A stretch of DNA of 64,000 nucleotides from Eledone cirrhosa (taxonomy: Eukaryota > Mollusca > Cephalopoda > Octopoda > Eledonidae): NCBI GenBank assembly GCA_964016885.1, contig OZ024744.1, positions 114,218,674 to 114,282,673 on the forward strand, in the 5' to 3' direction. The position numbers and the translations under genes were made by a program. Positions 13,301-29,900 of this stretch are shown piece by piece (the first letter of the stretch is position 1; each line of letters starts with the position of its first letter). The notes beneath the pieces are model-generated. The model did not search any database, was not told the DNA's origin, and saw only the letters and a program-made list of their open reading frames with translations.

Positions 13301-14699
13301 TGAATTGAGAGATCACAGCTCTGATACTATGTACATGTGGTTAGAATGTCTCAGAAAAGAATCTCTGAATTGAGAGATCACAGCTCTGATACTATGTACA
13401 TGTGGTTAGAATGTCTCAGGAAAGAATCTCTGAATTGAGAGATCACAGCTCTGATACTATGACATGTGGTTAGAATGTCTCAGGAAAGAATCTCTGAATT
13501 GAGAGATCACAGCTCTGATACTACAGACATGTGGTTAGAATGTCTCAGGAAAGAATCTCTGAATTGAGAGATCACAGCTCTGATACTACAGACATGTGGT
13601 TAGAATGTCTCAGGAAAGAATCTCTGAATTGAGATATCACAGCTCTGATACTATGGACATGTGGTTAGAATGTCTCAGGAAAGAATCTCTGTATTGAGAG
13701 ATACTATGACATGTGGTTAGAATATCTCAGGCAAGAAACTCTGAATTGAGAGATCACAGCTCTGATACTACAAACATGTGGTTAGAATGTCTCAGGAAAG
13801 AATCTCTGAATTGAGAGATCACAGCTCTGATACTATGTACGTGGGGTTAGAATGTCTCAGGAAAGAATCTCTGAATTGAGAGATCACAGCACTGATACTA
13901 TGGACATGTGGTTAAAATATCTCAGGAAAGAAACTCTGAATTGAGAGATCACAGCTCTGATACTACAAACATGTGGTTAGAATGTCTCAGGAAAGAATCT
14001 CTGAATTGAGAGATCACAAGCTCTGATACTATGTACATGTGGTTAGAATGTCTCAGGAAAGAATCTGTGTATTGAGAGATCACAGCTCTGATACTATGAC
14101 ATGTGGTTAGAATGTCTCAGGAAAGAATCTCTGAATTGAGATATCACAGCTCTGATACTATGGACATGTGGTTAGAATGTCTCAGGAAAGAATCTCTGTA
14201 TTGAGAGATACTATGACATGTGGTTAGAATATCTCAGGCAAGAAACTCTGAATTGAGAGATCACAGCTCTGATACTACAAACATGTGGTTAGAATGTCTC
14301 AGGAAAGAATCTCTGAATTGAGAGATCACAGCTCTGATACTATGTACATGTGGTTAGAATTTCTCAGGAAAGAATCTCTGAATTGAGAGATCACAGCTTT
14401 GATACTATGTACATGTGGTTAGAATGTCTCAGGAAAGAATCTCTGTATTGAGAGATCACAGCTCTGATACTATGACATGTGGTTAGAATGTCTCAGGAAA
14501 GAATCTCTGAATTGAGATATCACAGCTCTGATACTATGGACATGTGGTTAGAATGTCTCAGGAAAGAATCTCTGAATTGAGATATCACAGCTCTGATACT
14601 ATGGACATGTGGTTAGAATGTCTCAGGAAAGAATCTCTGTATTGAGAGATCACAGCTCTGATACTATGTACATGTGGTTAGAATGTCTCAGGAAAGAAT

Positions 14700-17600
14700 C
14701 TCTGAATTGAGAGATCACAGCTTTGATACTATGTACATGTGGTTAGAATGTCTCAGGAAAGAATCTCTGAATTGAGAGATCACAGCTCTGATACTATGGA
14801 CATGTGGTTAGAATGTCTCAGGAAAGAATCTCTGAATTGAGAGATCACAGCTCTGATACTACAGATATGTGGTTAGAATGTCTCAGGAAAGAATCACTGA
14901 ATTGAGAGATCACAGCTCTGATACTATGGACATGTGGTTAGAATGTCCCAGGAAAGAATCTCTGAATTGAGAGGTCACAGTTCTGATACTACAGATATGT
15001 GGTTAGAATGTCTCAGGAAAGAATCACTGAATTGAGAGATCACAGCTCTGATACTATGGACATGTGGTTAGAATGTCTCAGGAAAGAATCTCTGTATTGA
15101 GAGATCACAGCTCTGATACTATGTACATGTGGTTAGAATGTCTCAGCAAAGAACCTCTGAATTGAGAGATCACAGCTTTGATACTATGTACATGTGGTTA
15201 GAATGTCTCAGGAAAGAATCTCTGAATTGAGAGATCACAGCTCTGATACTATGGACATGTGGTTAGAATGTCTCAGGAAAGAATCTCTGAATTGAGAGAT
15301 CACAGCTCTGATACTATAGATATGTGGTTAGAATGACTCAGGAAAGAATCACTGAATTGAGAGATCACAGCTCTGATACTATGGACATGTGGTTAGAATG
15401 TCCCAGGAAAGAATCTCTGAATTGAGAGGTCACAGTTCTGATACTACAGATATGTGGTTAGAATGTCTCAGGAAAGAATCACTGAATTGAGAGATCACAG
15501 CTCTGATACTATGGACATGTGGTTAGAATGTCTCAGGAAAGAATCTCTGAATTGAGAGGTCACAGCTCTGATACTATGGACATGTGGTTAGAATGTCTCA
15601 GGAAAGAATCTCTGAATTGAGAGATCACAGCTCTGATACTATGACATGTGGTTAGAATGTCTCAGGAAAGAATCTCTGTATTGAGAGATCACAGCTCTGA
15701 TACTATGACATGTGGTTAGAATATCTCAGGCAAGAAACTCTGAATTGAGAGATCACAGCTCTGATACTACAGACATGTGGTTAGAATGTCTCAGGAAAGA
15801 ATCTCTGAATTGAGAGATCACAGCTCTGATACTATGTACATGTGGTTAGAATGTCTCAGGAAAGAATCTGTGTATTGAGAGATCACAGCTCTGATACTAT
15901 GACATGTGGTTAGAATGTCTCAGGAAAGAATCTCTGAATTGAGATATCACAGCTCTGATACTATGGACATGTGTTTAGAATGTCTCAGGAAAGAATCTCT
16001 GTATTGAGAGATCACAGCTCTAATACTATGACATGTGGTTAGAATATCTCAGGCAAGAAACTCTGAATTGAGAGATCACAGCTCTGATACTACAAACATG
16101 TGGTTAGAATGTCTAAGGAAAGAATCTCTGAATTGAGAGATCACAGCTCTGACACTATGTACATGTGGTTAGAATGTCTCAGAAAAGAATCTCTGAATTG
16201 AGAGATCACAGCTCTCTCTAATACTATGTACATGTGGTTAGAATGTCTCAGGAAAGAATCTCTGAATTGAGAGATGACAGCTCTGATACTATGACATGTG
16301 GTTAGAATGTCTCAGGAAAGAATCTCTGAATTGAGAGATCACAGCTCTGATACTACAGACATGTGGTTAGAATGTCTCAGGAAAGAATCTCTGAATTGAG
16401 AGATCACAGCTCTGATACTACAGACATGTGGTTAGAATGTCTCAGGAAAGAATCTCTGAATTGAGAGATCACAGCTCTTACACTATGGACATGTGGTTAG
16501 AATGTCTCAGGAAAGAATCTCTGAATTGAGAGATCACAGATTTGATACTATGTACATGTGGTTAGAATGTCTCAGGAAAGAATCTTTGAATTGAGAGATC
16601 ACAGCTCTGAAACTATGGACATGTGGTTAGAGTGTCTCAGGAAAGAATCTCTGAATTGAGAGATCACAGCACTGATACTATGGACATGTGGTTAAAATAT
16701 CTCAGGAAACAAACTCTGAATTGAGAGATCACAGCACTGATACTACAAACATGTGGTTAGAATGTCTCAGGAAAGAATCTCTGAATTGAGAGATCACAAG
16801 CTCTGATACTATGTACATGTGGTTAGAATGTCTCAGGAAAGAATCTGTGTATTGAGAGATCACAGCTCTGATACTATGACATGTGGTTAGAATGTCTCAG
16901 GAAAGAATCTCTGAATTGAGATATCACAGCTCTGATACTATGGACATGTGGTTAGAATGTCTCAGGAAAGAATCTCTGTATTGAGAGATCACAGCTCTGA
17001 TACTATGACATGTGGTTAGAATATCTCAGGCAAGAAACTCTGAATTGAGAGATCACAGCTCTGATACTATGTACATGTGGTTAGAATTTCTCAGGAAAGA
17101 ATCTCTGAATTGAGAGATCACAGCTTTGATACTATGTACATGTGGTTAGAATGTCTCAGGAAAGAATCTCTGAATTGAGAGATCACAGCTCTGATACTAT
17201 GGACATGTGGTTAGAATGTCTCAGGAAAGAATCTCTGAATTGAGAGATCACAGCTCTGATACTATGACATGTGGTTAGAATGTCTCAGGAAAGAATCTCT
17301 GAATTGAGATATCACAGCTCTGATACTATGGACATGTGGTTAGAATGTCTCAGGAAAGAATCTCTGAATTGAGATATCACAGCTCTGATACTATGGACAT
17401 GTGGTTAGAATGTCTCAGGAAAGAATCTCTGTATTGAGAGATCACAGCTCTGATACTATGGACATGTGGTTAGAATGTCTCAGGAAAGAATCTCTGAATT
17501 GAGAGATCACAGCTCTGATACTACAGATATGTGGTTAGAATGTCTCAGGAAAGAATCACTGAATTGAGAGATCACAGCTCTGATACTATGGACATGTGGT

Positions 17601-19800
17601 TAGAATGTCCCAGGAAAGAATCTCTGTATTGAGAGATCACAGCTCTGATAATATGTACATGTGGTTAGAATGTCTCAGGAAAGAATCTCTGAATTGAGAG
17701 ATCACAGCTTTGATACTATGTACATGTGGTTAGAATGTCTCAGGAAAGAATCTCTGAATTGAGAGATCACAGCTCTGATACTATGGACATGTGGTTAGAA
17801 TGTCTCAGGAAAGAATCTCTGAATTGAGAGATCACAGCTCTGATACTACAGATATGTGGTTAGAATGTCTCAGGAAAGAATCACTGAATTGAGAGATCAC
17901 AGCTCTGATACTATGGACATGTGGTTAGAATGTCCCAGGAAAGAATCTCTGAATTGAGAGGTCACAGTTCTGATACTACAGATATGTGGTTAGAATGTCT
18001 CAGGAAAGAATCACTGAATTGAGAGATCACAGCTCTGATACTATGGACATGTGGTTAGAATGTCTCAGGAAAGAATCTCTGTATTGAGAGATCACAGCTC
18101 TGATACTATGTACATGTGGTTAGAATGTCTCAGCAAAGAACCTCTGAATTGAGAGATCACAGCTTTGATACTATGTACATGTGGTTAGAATGTCTCAGGA
18201 AAGAATCTCTGAATTGAGAGATCACAGCTCTGATACTATGGACATGTGGTTAGAATGTCTCAGGAAAGAATCTCTGAATTGAGAGATCACAGCTCTGATA
18301 CTATAGATATGTGGTTAGAATGTCTCAGGAAAGAATCACTGAATTGAGAGATCACAGCTCTGATACTATGGACATGTGGTTAGAATGTCCCAGGAAAGAA
18401 TCTCTGAATTGAGAGGTCACAGTTCTGATACTACAGATATGTGGTTAGAATGTCTCAGGAAAGAATCACTGAATTGAGAGATCACAGCTCTGATACTATG
18501 GACATGTGGTTAGAATGTCTCAGGAAAGAATCTCTGAATTGAGAGGTCACAGCTCTGATACTATGGACATGGGGTTAGAATGTCTCAGGAAAGAATCTCT
18601 GAATTGAGAGATCACAGCTCTGATACTATGACATGTGGTTAGAATGTCTCAGGAAAGAATCTCTGTATTGAGAGATCACACTCTGATACTATGACATGTG
18701 GTTAGAATATCTCAGGCAAGAAACTCTGAATTGAGAGATCACAGCTCTGATACTACAGACATGTGGTTAGAATGTCTCAGGAAAGAATCTCTGAATTGAG
18801 AGATCACAGCTCTGATACTATGTACATGTGGTTAGAATGTCTCAGGAAAGAATCTGTGTATTGAGAGATCACAGCTCTGATACTATGACATGTGGTTAGA
18901 ATGTCTCAGGAAAGAATCTCTGAATTGAGATATCACAGCTCTGATACTATGGACATGTGTTTAGAATGTCTCAGGAAAGAATCTCTGTATTGAGAGATCA
19001 CAGCTCTAATACTATGACATGTGGTTAGAATATCTCAGGCAAGAAACTCTGAATTGAGAGATCACAGCTCTGATACTACAAACATGTGGTTAGAATGTCT
19101 CAGGAAAGAATCTCTGAATTGAGAGATCACAGCTCTGACACTATGTACATGTGGTTAGAATGTCTCAGAAAAGAATCTCTGAATTGAGAGATCACAGCTC
19201 TCTCTAATACTATGTACATGTGGTTAGAATGTCTCAGGAAAGAATCTCTGAATTGAGAGATGACAGCTCTGATACTATGACATGTGGTTAGAATGTCTCA
19301 GGAAAGAATCTCTGAATTGAGAGATCACAGCTCTGATACTACAGACATGTGGTTAGAATGTCTCAGGAAAGAATCTCTGAATTGAGAGATCACAGCTCTG
19401 ATACTACAGACATGTGGTTAGAATGTCTCAGGAAAGAATCTCTGAATTGAGAGATCACAGCTCTGACACTATGGACATGTGGTTAGAATGTCTCAGGAAA
19501 GAATCTCTGAATTGAGAGATCACAGATTTGATACTATGTACATGTGGTTAGAATGTCTCAGGAAAGAATCTTTGAATTGAGAGATCACAGCTCTGAAACT
19601 ATGGACATGTGGTTAGAGTGTCTCAGGAAAGAATCTCTGAATTGAGAGATCACAGCACTGATACTATGGACATGTGGTTAAAATATCTCAGGAAAGAAAC
19701 TCTGAATTGAGAGATCACAGCACTGATACTACAAACATGTGGTTAGAATGTCTCAGGAAAGAATCTCTGAATTGAGAGATCACAAGCTCTGATACTATGT
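14700..19800 (+). repeat. About 2.99-kb higher-order duplication (46 monomers)
   Basis: The rare monomer word tctcagcaaagaacctctg occurs at 15141 and 18128 (offset 2987), and gagatgacag at 16271 and 19257 (offset 2986, after a 2-bp loss in 'gatcacactctg' near 18673). The order of variants between these landmarks is the same in both copies. Block ends are approximate. Confidence 0.75.
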
Positions 19801-22800
19801 ACATGTGGTTAGAATGTCTCAGGAAAGAATCTGTGTATTGAGAGATCACAGCTCTGATACTATGACATGTGGTTAGAATGTCTCAGGAAAGAATCTCTGA
19901 ATTGAGATATCACAGCTCTGATACTATGGACATGTGGTTAGAATGTCTCAGGAAAGAATCTCTGTATTGAGAGATCACAGCTCTGATACTATGACATGTG
20001 GTTAGAATATCTCAGGCAAGAAACTCTGAATTGAGAGATCACAGCTCTGATACTATGTACATGTGGTTAGAATTTCTCAGGAAAGAATCTCTGAATTGAG
20101 AGATCACAGCTTTGATACTATGTACATGTGGTTAGAATGTCTCAGGAAAGAATCTCTGAATTGAGAGATCACAGCTCTGATACTATGGACATGTGGTTAG
20201 AATGTCTCAGGAAAGAATCTCTGAATTGAGATATCACAGCTCTGATACTATGGACATGTGGTTAGAATGTCTCAGGAAAGAATCTCTGTATTGAGAGATC
20301 ACAGCTCTGATACTATGTACATGTGGTTAGAATGTCTCAGGAAAGAATCTCTGAATTGAGAGATCACAGCTTTGATACTATGTACATGTGGTTAGAATGT
20401 CTCAGGAAAGAATCTCTGAATTGAGAGATCACAGCTCTGATACTATGGACATGTGGTTATAATGTCTCAGGAAAGAATCTCTGAATTGAGAGATCACAGC
20501 TCTGATACTATGGACATGTGGTTAGAATGTCCCAGGAAAGAATCTCTGAATTGAGAGGTCACAGTTCTGATACTACAGATATGTGGTTAGAATGTCTCAG
20601 GAAAGAATCACTGAATTGAGAGATCTCAGCTCTGATACTATGTACATGTGGTTAGAATGTCTCAGGAAAGAATCTGTGTATTGAGAGATCACAGCTCTGA
20701 TACTATGACATGTGGTTAGAATGTCTCAGGAAAGAATCTCTGAATTGAGATATCACAGCTCTGATACTATGGACATGTGTTTAGAATGTCTCAGGAAAGA
20801 ATCTCTGTATTGAGAGATCACAGCTCTGATACTATGACATGTGGTTAGAATATCTCAGGCAAGAAACTCTGAATTGAGAGATCACAGCTCTGATACTACA
20901 AACATGTGGTTAGAATGTCTCAGGAAAGAATCTCTGAATTGAGAGATCACAGCTTTGATACTATGTACTGTGGTTAGTATTTCTCAGGAAAGAATCTCTG
21001 AATTGAGAGATCACAGCTTTGATACTATGTACATGTGGTTAGAATGTCTCAGGAAAGAATCTCTGTATTGAGAGATCACAGCTCTGATACTATGACATGT
21101 GGTTAGAATGTCTCAGGAAAGAATCTCTGAATTGAGATATCACAGCTCTGATACTATGGACATGTGGTTAGAATGTCTCAGGAAAGAATCTCTGAATTGA
21201 GATATCACAGCTCTGATACTATGGACATGTGGGTAGAATGTCTCAGGAAAGAATCTCTGTATTGAGAGATCACAGCTCTGATACTATGTACATGTGGTTA
21301 GAATGTCTCAGGAAAGAATCTCTGAATTGAGAGATCACAGCTTTGATACTATGTACATGTGGTTAGAATGTCTCAGGAAAGAATCTCTGAATTGAGAGAT
21401 CACAGCTCTGATACTATGGAAATGTGGTTAGAATGTCTCAGGAAAGAATCTCTGAATTGAGAGATCACAGCTCTGATACTACAGATATTTGGTTAGAATG
21501 TCTCAGGAAAGAATCTCTGAATTGAGATATCACAGCTCTGATACTATGGACATGTGGTTAGAATGTCTCAGGAAAGAATCTCTGAATTGAGAGATCACAG
21601 CTCTGATACTATGGACATGTGGTTAGAATGTCTCAGGAAAGAATCTCTGAATTGAGAGATCACAGCTTTGATACTATGTACATGTGGTTAGAATGTCTCA
21701 GGAAAGAATCTCTGAATTGAGAGATCACAGCTCTGATACTATGGACATGTGGTTAGAATGTCTCAGGAAAGAATCTCTGAATTGAGAGATCACAGCTCTG
21801 ATACTACAGATATGTGGTTAGAATGTCTCAGGAAAGAATCTCTGAATTGAGAGGTCACAGTTCTGATACTACAGATATGTGGTTAGAATGTCTCAGGAAA
21901 GAATCACTGAATTGAGAGATCACAGCTCTGATACTATGGACATGTGGTTAGAATGTCTCAGGAAAGAATCTCTGAATTGAGAGGTCACAGCTCTGATACT
22001 ATGGACATGGGGTTAGAATGTCTGAGGAAAGAATCTCTGAATTGAGAGATCACAGCTCTGATACTATGACATGTGGTTAGAATGTCTCAGGAAAGAATCT
22101 CTGTATTGAGAGATCACAGCTCTGATACTATGACATGTGGTTAGAATATCTCAGGCAAGAAACTCTGAATTGAGAGATCACAGCTCTGATACTACAAACA
22201 TGTGGTTAGAATGTCTCAGGAAAGAATCTCTGAATTGAGAGATCACAGCTCTGATACTATGTACATGTGGTTAGAATGTCTCAGGAAAGAATCTGTGTAT
22301 TGAGAGATCACAGCTCTGATACTATGACATGTGGTTAGAATGTCTCAGGAAAGAATCTCTGAATTGAGATATCACAGCTCTGATACTATGGACATGTGTT
22401 TAGAATGTCTCAGGAAAGAATCTCTGTATTGAGAGATCACAGCTCTGATACTATGACATGTGGTTAGAATATCTCAGGCAAGAAACTCTGAATTGAGAGA
22501 TCACAGCTCTGATACTATGACATGTGGTTAGAATGTCTCAGGAAAGAATCTCTGAATTGAGAGATCACAGCTCTGATACTACAAACATGTGGTTAGAATG
22601 TCTCAGGAAAGAATCTCTGAATTGAGAGATCACAGCTCTGATACTATGTACATGTGGTTAGAATTTCTCAGGAAAGAATCTCTGAATTGAGAGATCACAG
22701 CTTTGATACTATGTACATGTGGTTAGAATGTCTCAGGAAAGAATCTCTGTATTGAGAGATCACAGCTCTGATACTATGACATGTGGTTAGAATGTCTCAG

Positions 22801-25800
22801 GAAAGAATCTCTGAATTGAGATATCACAGCTCTGATACTATGGACATGTGGTTAGAATGTCTCAGGAAAGAATCTCTGAATTGAGATATCACAGCTCTGA
22901 TACTATGGACATGTGGTTAGAATGTCTCAGGAAAGAATCTCTGTATTGAGAGATCACAGCTCTGATACTATGTACATGTGGTTAGAATGTCTCAGGAAAG
23001 AATCTCTGAATTGAGAGATCACAGCTTTGATACTATGTACATGTGGTTAGAATGTCTCAGGAAAGAATCTCTGAATTGAGAGATCACAGCTCTGATACTA
23101 TGGACATGTGGTTAGAATGTCTCAGGAAAGAATCTCTGAATTGAGAGATCACAGCTTTGATACTATAGATATGTGGTTAGAATGTCTCAGGAAAGAATCA
23201 CTGAATTGAGAGATCACAGCTCTGATACTATGGACATGTGGTTAGAATGTCCCAGGAAAGAATCTCTGAATTGAGAGGTCACAGTTCTGATACTACAGAT
23301 ATGTGGTTAGTATGTCTCAGGAAAGAATCACTGAATTGAGAGATCACAGCTCTGATACTATGGACATGTGGTTAGAATGTCTCAGGAAAGAATCTCTGAA
23401 TTGAGAGGTCACAGCTCTGATACTATGGACATGGGGTTAGAATGTCTCAGGAAAGAATCTCTGAATTGAGAGATCACAGCTCTGATACTATGACATGTGG
23501 TTAGAATGTCTCAGGAAAGAATCTCTGTATTGAGAGATCACAGCTCTGATACTATGACATGTGGTTAGAATATCTCAGGCAAGAAACTCTGAATTGAGAG
23601 TTCACAGCTCTGATACTACAAACATGTGGTTAGAATGTCTCAGGAAAGAATCTCTGAATTGAGAGATCACAGATCTGATACTATGACATGTGGTTAGAAT
23701 GTCTCAGGAAAGAATCTCTGAATTGAGATATCACAGCTCTGATACTATGGACATGTGTTTAGAATGTCTCAGGAAAGAATCTCTGTATTGAAAGATCACA
23801 GCTCTGATACTATGACATGTGGTTAGAATATCTCAGGCAAGAAACTCTGAATTGAGAGATCACAGCTCTGATACTACAAACATGTGGTTAGAATGTCTCA
23901 GGAAAGAATCTCTGAATTGAGAGATCACAGCTTTGATACTATGTACTGTGGTTAGAATTTCTCAGGAAAGAATCTCTGAATTGAGAGATCACAGCTCTGA
24001 TACTATGGACATGTGGTTAGAATGTCTCAGGAAAGAATCTCTGTATTGTGAGATCACAGCTCTGATACTATGTACATGTGGTTAGAATATCTCAGGCAAG
24101 AAACTCTGAATTGAGAGATCACAGCTCTGATACTATGACATGTGGTTAGAATGTCTCAGGAAAGAATCTCTGAATTGAGAGATCACAGCTCTGATACTAC
24201 AAACATGTGGTTAGAATGTCTCAGGAAAGAATCTCTGAATTGAGAGATCACAGCTCTGATACTATGTACATGTGGTTAGAATTTCTCAGGAAAGAATCTC
24301 TGAATTGAGAGATCACAGCTTTGATACTATGTACATGTGGTTAGAATGTCTCAGGAAAGAATCTCTGTATTGAGAGATCACAGCTCTGATACTATGACAT
24401 GTGGTTAGAATGTCTCAGGAAAGAATCTCTGAATTGAGATATCACAGCTCTGATACTATGGACATGTGGTTAGAATGTCTCAGGAAAGAATCTCTGAATT
24501 GAGATATCACAGCTCTGATACTATGGACATGTGGTTAGAATGTCTTAGGAAAGAATCTCTGTATTGAGAGATCACAGCTCTGATACTATGTACATGTGGT
24601 TAGAATGTCTCAGGAAAGAATCTCTGAATTGAGAGATCACAGCTTTGATACTATGTACATGTGGTTAGAATGTCTCAGGAAAGAATCTCTGAATTGAGAG
24701 ATCACAGCTCTGATACTATGGACATGTGGTTAGAATGTCTCAGGAAAGAATCTCTGAATTGAGAGATCACAGCTCTGATACTATAGATATGTGGTTAGAA
24801 TGTCTCAGGAAAGAATCACTGAATTGAGAGATCACAGCTCTGATACTATGGACATGTGGTTAGAATGTCCCAGGAAAGAATCTCTGAATTGAGAGGTCAC
24901 AGTTCTGATACTACAGATATGTGGTTAGTATGTCTCAGGAAAGAATCACTGAATTGAGAGATCACAGCTCTGATACTATGGACATGTGGTTAGAATGTCT
25001 CAGGAAAGAATCTCTGAATTGAGAGGTCACAGCTCTGATACTATGGACATGGGGTTAGAATGTCTCAGAAAAGATTCTCTGAATTGAGAGATCACAGCTC
25101 TGATACTATGACATGTGGTTAGAATGTCTCAGGAAAGAATCTCTGTATTGAGAGATCACAGCTCTGATACTATGACATGTGGTTAGAATATCTCAGGCAA
25201 GAAACTCTGAATTGAGAGATCACAGCTCTGATACTACAAACATGTGGTTAGAATGTCTCAGGAAAGAATCTCTGAATTGAGAGATCACAGCTCTGATACT
25301 ATGTACATGTGGTTAGAATGTCTCAGGAAAGAATCTGTGTATTGAGAGATCACAGCTCTGATACTATGACATGTGGTTAGAATGTCTCAGGAAAGAATCT
25401 CTGAATTGAGATATCACAGCTCTGATACTATGGACATGTGTTTAGAATGTCTCAGGAAAGAATCTCTGTATTGAGAGATCACAGCTCTGATACTATGACA
25501 TGTGGTTAGAATATCTCAGGCAAGAAACTCTGAATTGAGAGATCACAGCTCTGATACTATGTACATGTGGTTAGAATGTCTCAGGAAAGAATCTCTGAAT
25601 TGAGAGATCACAGCTCTGATACTAGGGACATGTGGTTAGAATGTCTCAGGAAAGAATCTCTGAATTGAGAGATCACAGCTCTGATACTACAGATATTTGT
25701 TTAGAATGTCTCAGGAAAGAATCTCTGAATTGAGATATCACAGCTCTGATACTATGGACATGTGGTTAGAATGTCTCAGGAAAGAATCTCTGAATTGAGA

Positions 25801-26999
25801 TATCACAGCTCTGATACTATGGACATGTGGTTAGAATGTCTCAGTAAAGAATCTCTGAATTGAGATATCACAGCTCTGATACTATGGACATGTGGTTAGA
25901 ATGTCTCAGGAAAGAATCTCTGAATTGAGATATCACAGCTCTGATACTATGGACATGTGGCTAGAATGTCTCAGGAAAGAATCTCTGTATTGAGAGATCA
26001 CAGCTCTGATACTATGTACATGTGGTTAGAATGTCTCAGGAAAGAATCTCTGAATTGAGAGATCACAGCTTTGATACTATGTACATGTGGTTAGAATGTC
26101 TCAGGAAAGAATCTCTGAATTGAGAGATCACAGCTCTGACACTATGGACATGTGGTTAGAATGTCTCAGGAAAGAATCTCTGAATTGAGAGATCACAGCT
26201 CTGATACTACAGATATGTGGTTAGAATGTCTCAGGAAAGAATCTCTGAATTGAGAGGTCACAGTTCTGATACTACAGATATGTGGTTAGAATGTCTCAGG
26301 AAAGAATCACTGAATTGAGAGATCACAGCTCTGATACTATGGACATGTGGTTAGAATGTCTCAGGAAAGAATCTCTGAATTGAGAGGTCACAGCTCTGAT
26401 ACTATGGACATGGGGTTAGAATGTCTCAGGAAAGAATCTCTGAATTGAGAGATCACAGCTCTGATACTATGACATGTGGTTAGAATGTCTCAGGAAAGAA
26501 GCTCTGAATTGAGAGATCACAGCTCTGATACTATGACATGTGGTTAGAATATCTCAGGCAAGAAACTCTGAATTGAGAGATCACAGCTCTGATACTACAA
26601 ACATGTGGTTAGAATGTCTCAGGAAAGAATCTCTGAATTGAGAGATCACAGCTCTGATACTATGTACATGTGGTTAGAATGTCTCAGGAAAGAATCTGTG
26701 TATTGAGAGATCACAGCTCTGATACTATGACATGTGGTTAGAATGTCTCAGGAAAGAATCTCTGAATTGAGATATCACAGCTCTGATACTATGGACATGT
26801 GTTTAGAATGTCTCAGGAAAGAATCTCTGTATTGAGAGATCACAGCTCTGATACTATGACATGTGGTTAGAATATCTCAGGCAAGAAACTCTGAATTGAG
26901 AGATCACAGCTCTGATACTACAAACATGTGGTTAGAATGTCTCAGGAAAGAATCTCTGAATTGAGAGATCACAGCTCTGACACTATGTACATGTGGTTA

Positions 27000-29900
27000 G
27001 AATGTCTCAGAAAAGAATCTCTGAATTGAGAGATGACAGCTCTCTCTAATACTATGTACATGTGGTTAGAATGTCTCAGGAAAGAATCTCTGAATTGAGA
27101 GATCACAGCTCTGACACTATGTACATGTGGTTAGAATGTCTCAGAAAAGAATCTCTGAATTGAGAGATGACAGCTCTCTCTAATACTATGTACATGTGGT
27201 TAGAATGTCTCAGGAAAGAATCTCTGAATTGAGAGATCACAGCTCTGATACTATGACATGTGGTTAGAATGTCTCAGGAAAGAATCTCTGAATTGAGAGA
27301 TCACAGCTCTGATACTACAGACATGTGGTTAGAATGTCTCAGGAAAGAATCTCTGAATTGAGAGATCACAGCTCTGATACTACAGACATGTGGTTAGAAT
27401 GTCTCAGGAAAGAATCTCTGAATTGAGAGATCACAGCTCTGACACTATGGACATGTGGTTAGAGTGTCTCAGGAAAGAATCTCTGAATTGAGAGATCACA
27501 GCACTGATACTATGGACATGTGGTTAAAATATCTCAGGAAAGAAACTCTGAATTGAGAGATCACAGCTCTGATACTACAAACATGTGGTTAGAATGTCTC
27601 AGGAAAGAATCTCTGAATTGAGAGGTCACAGTTCTGATAATACAGATATGTGGTTAGAATGTCTCAGGAAAGAATCACTGAATTGAGAGATCACAGCTCT
27701 GATACTATGGACATGTGGTTAGAATGTCCCAGGAAAGAATCTCTGAATTGAGAGGTCACAGTTCTGATAATACAGATATGTGGTTAGAATGTCTCAGGAA
27801 AGAATCACTGAATTGAGAGATCACAGCTCTGATACTATGGACATGTGGTTAGAATGTCTCAGGAAAGAATCTCTGTATTGAGAGATCACAGCTCTGATAC
27901 TATGTACATGTGGTTAGAATGTCTCAGGAAAGAATCTCTGAATTGAGAGATCACAGCTCTGATACTATGGACATGTGGTTAGAATGTCTCAGGAAAGAAT
28001 CTCTGAATTGAGAGATCACAGCTCTGATACTACAGATATGTGGTTAGAATGTCTCAGGAAAGAATCACTGAATTGAGAGATCACAGCTCTGATACTATGG
28101 ACATGTGGTTAGAATGTCCCAGGAAAGAATCTCTGAATTGAGAGGTCACAGTTCTGATAATACAGATATGTGGTTAGAATGTCTCAGGAAAGAATCACTG
28201 AATTGAGAGATCACAGCTCTGATACTATGGACATGTGGTTAGAATGTCTCAGGAAAGAATCTCTGTATTGAGAGATCACAGCTCTGATACTATGTACATG
28301 TGGTTAGAATGTCTCAGGAAAGAATCTCTGAATTGAGAGATCACAGCTTTGATACTATGTACACGTGGTTAGAATGTCTCAGGAAAGAATCTCTGAATTG
28401 AGAGATCACAGCTCTGATACTATGGACATGTGGTTAGAATGTCTCAGGAAAGAATCTCTGAATTGAGAGATCACAGCTCTGATACTATAGATATGTGGTT
28501 AGAATGTCTCAGGAAAGAATCACTGAATTGAGAGATCACAGCTCTGATACTATGGACATGTGGTTAGAATGTCCCAGGAAAGAATCTCTGAATTGAGAGG
28601 TCACAGTTCTGATACTACAGATATGTGGTTAGAATGTCTCATGAAAGAATCACTGAATTGAGAGATTACAGCTCTGATACTATGGACATGTGGTTAGAAT
28701 GTCTCAGGAAAGAATGTCTGAATTGAGAGGTCACAGCTCTGATACTATGGACATGGGGTTAGAATGTCTCAGGAAAGAATCTCTGAATTGAGAGATCACA
28801 GCTCTGATACTATGACATGTGGTTAGAATGTCTCAGGAAAGAATCTCTGTATTGAGAGATCACAGCTCTGATACTATGACATGTTGTTAGAATATCTCAG
28901 GCAAGAAACTCTGAATTGAGAGATCACAGCTCTGATACTACAAACATGTGGTTAGAATGTCTCAGGAAGGAATCCCTGAATTGAGAGATCACAGCTCTGA
29001 TACTATGTACATGTGGTTAGAATGTCTCAGGAAAGAATCTGTGTATTGAGAGATCACAGCTCTGATACTATGACATGTGGTTAGAATGTCTCAGGAAAGA
29101 ATCTCTGAATTGAGATATCACAGATCTGATACTATGGACATGTGTTTAGAATGTCTCAGAAAAGAATCTCTGAATTGAGAGATGACAGCTCTCTCTAATA
29201 CTATGTACATGTGGTTAGAATGTCTCAGGAAAGAATCTCTGAATTGAGAGATCACAGCTCTGATACTATGACATGTGGTTAGAATGTCTCAGGAAAGAAT
29301 CTCTGAATTGAGAGATCACAGCTCTGATACTACAGACATGTGGTTAGAATGTCTCAGGAAAGAATCTCTGAATTGAGAGATCACAGCTCTGATACTACAG
29401 ACATGTGGTTAGAATGTCTCAGGAAAGAATCTCTGAATTGAGAGATCACAGCTCTGACACTATGGACATGTGGTTAGAGTGTCTCAGGAAAGAATCTCTG
29501 AATTGAGAGATCACAGCACTGATACTATGGACATGTGGTTAAAATATCTCAGGAAAGAAACTCTGAATTGAGAGATCACAGCTCTGATACTACAAACATG
29601 TGGTTAGAATGTCTCAGGAAAGAATCTCTGAATTGAGAGGTCACAGTTCTGATAATACAGATATGTGGTTAGAATGTCTCAGGAAAGAATCACTGAATTG
29701 AGAGATCACAGCTCTGATACTATGGACATGTGGTTAGAATGTCCCAGGAAAGAATCTCTGAATTGAGAGGTCACAGTTCTGATAATACAGATATGTGGTT
29801 AGAATGTCTCAGGAAAGAATCACTGAATTGAGAGATCACAGCTCTGATACTATGGACATGTGGTTAGAATGTCTCAGGAAAGAATCTCTGTATTGAGAGA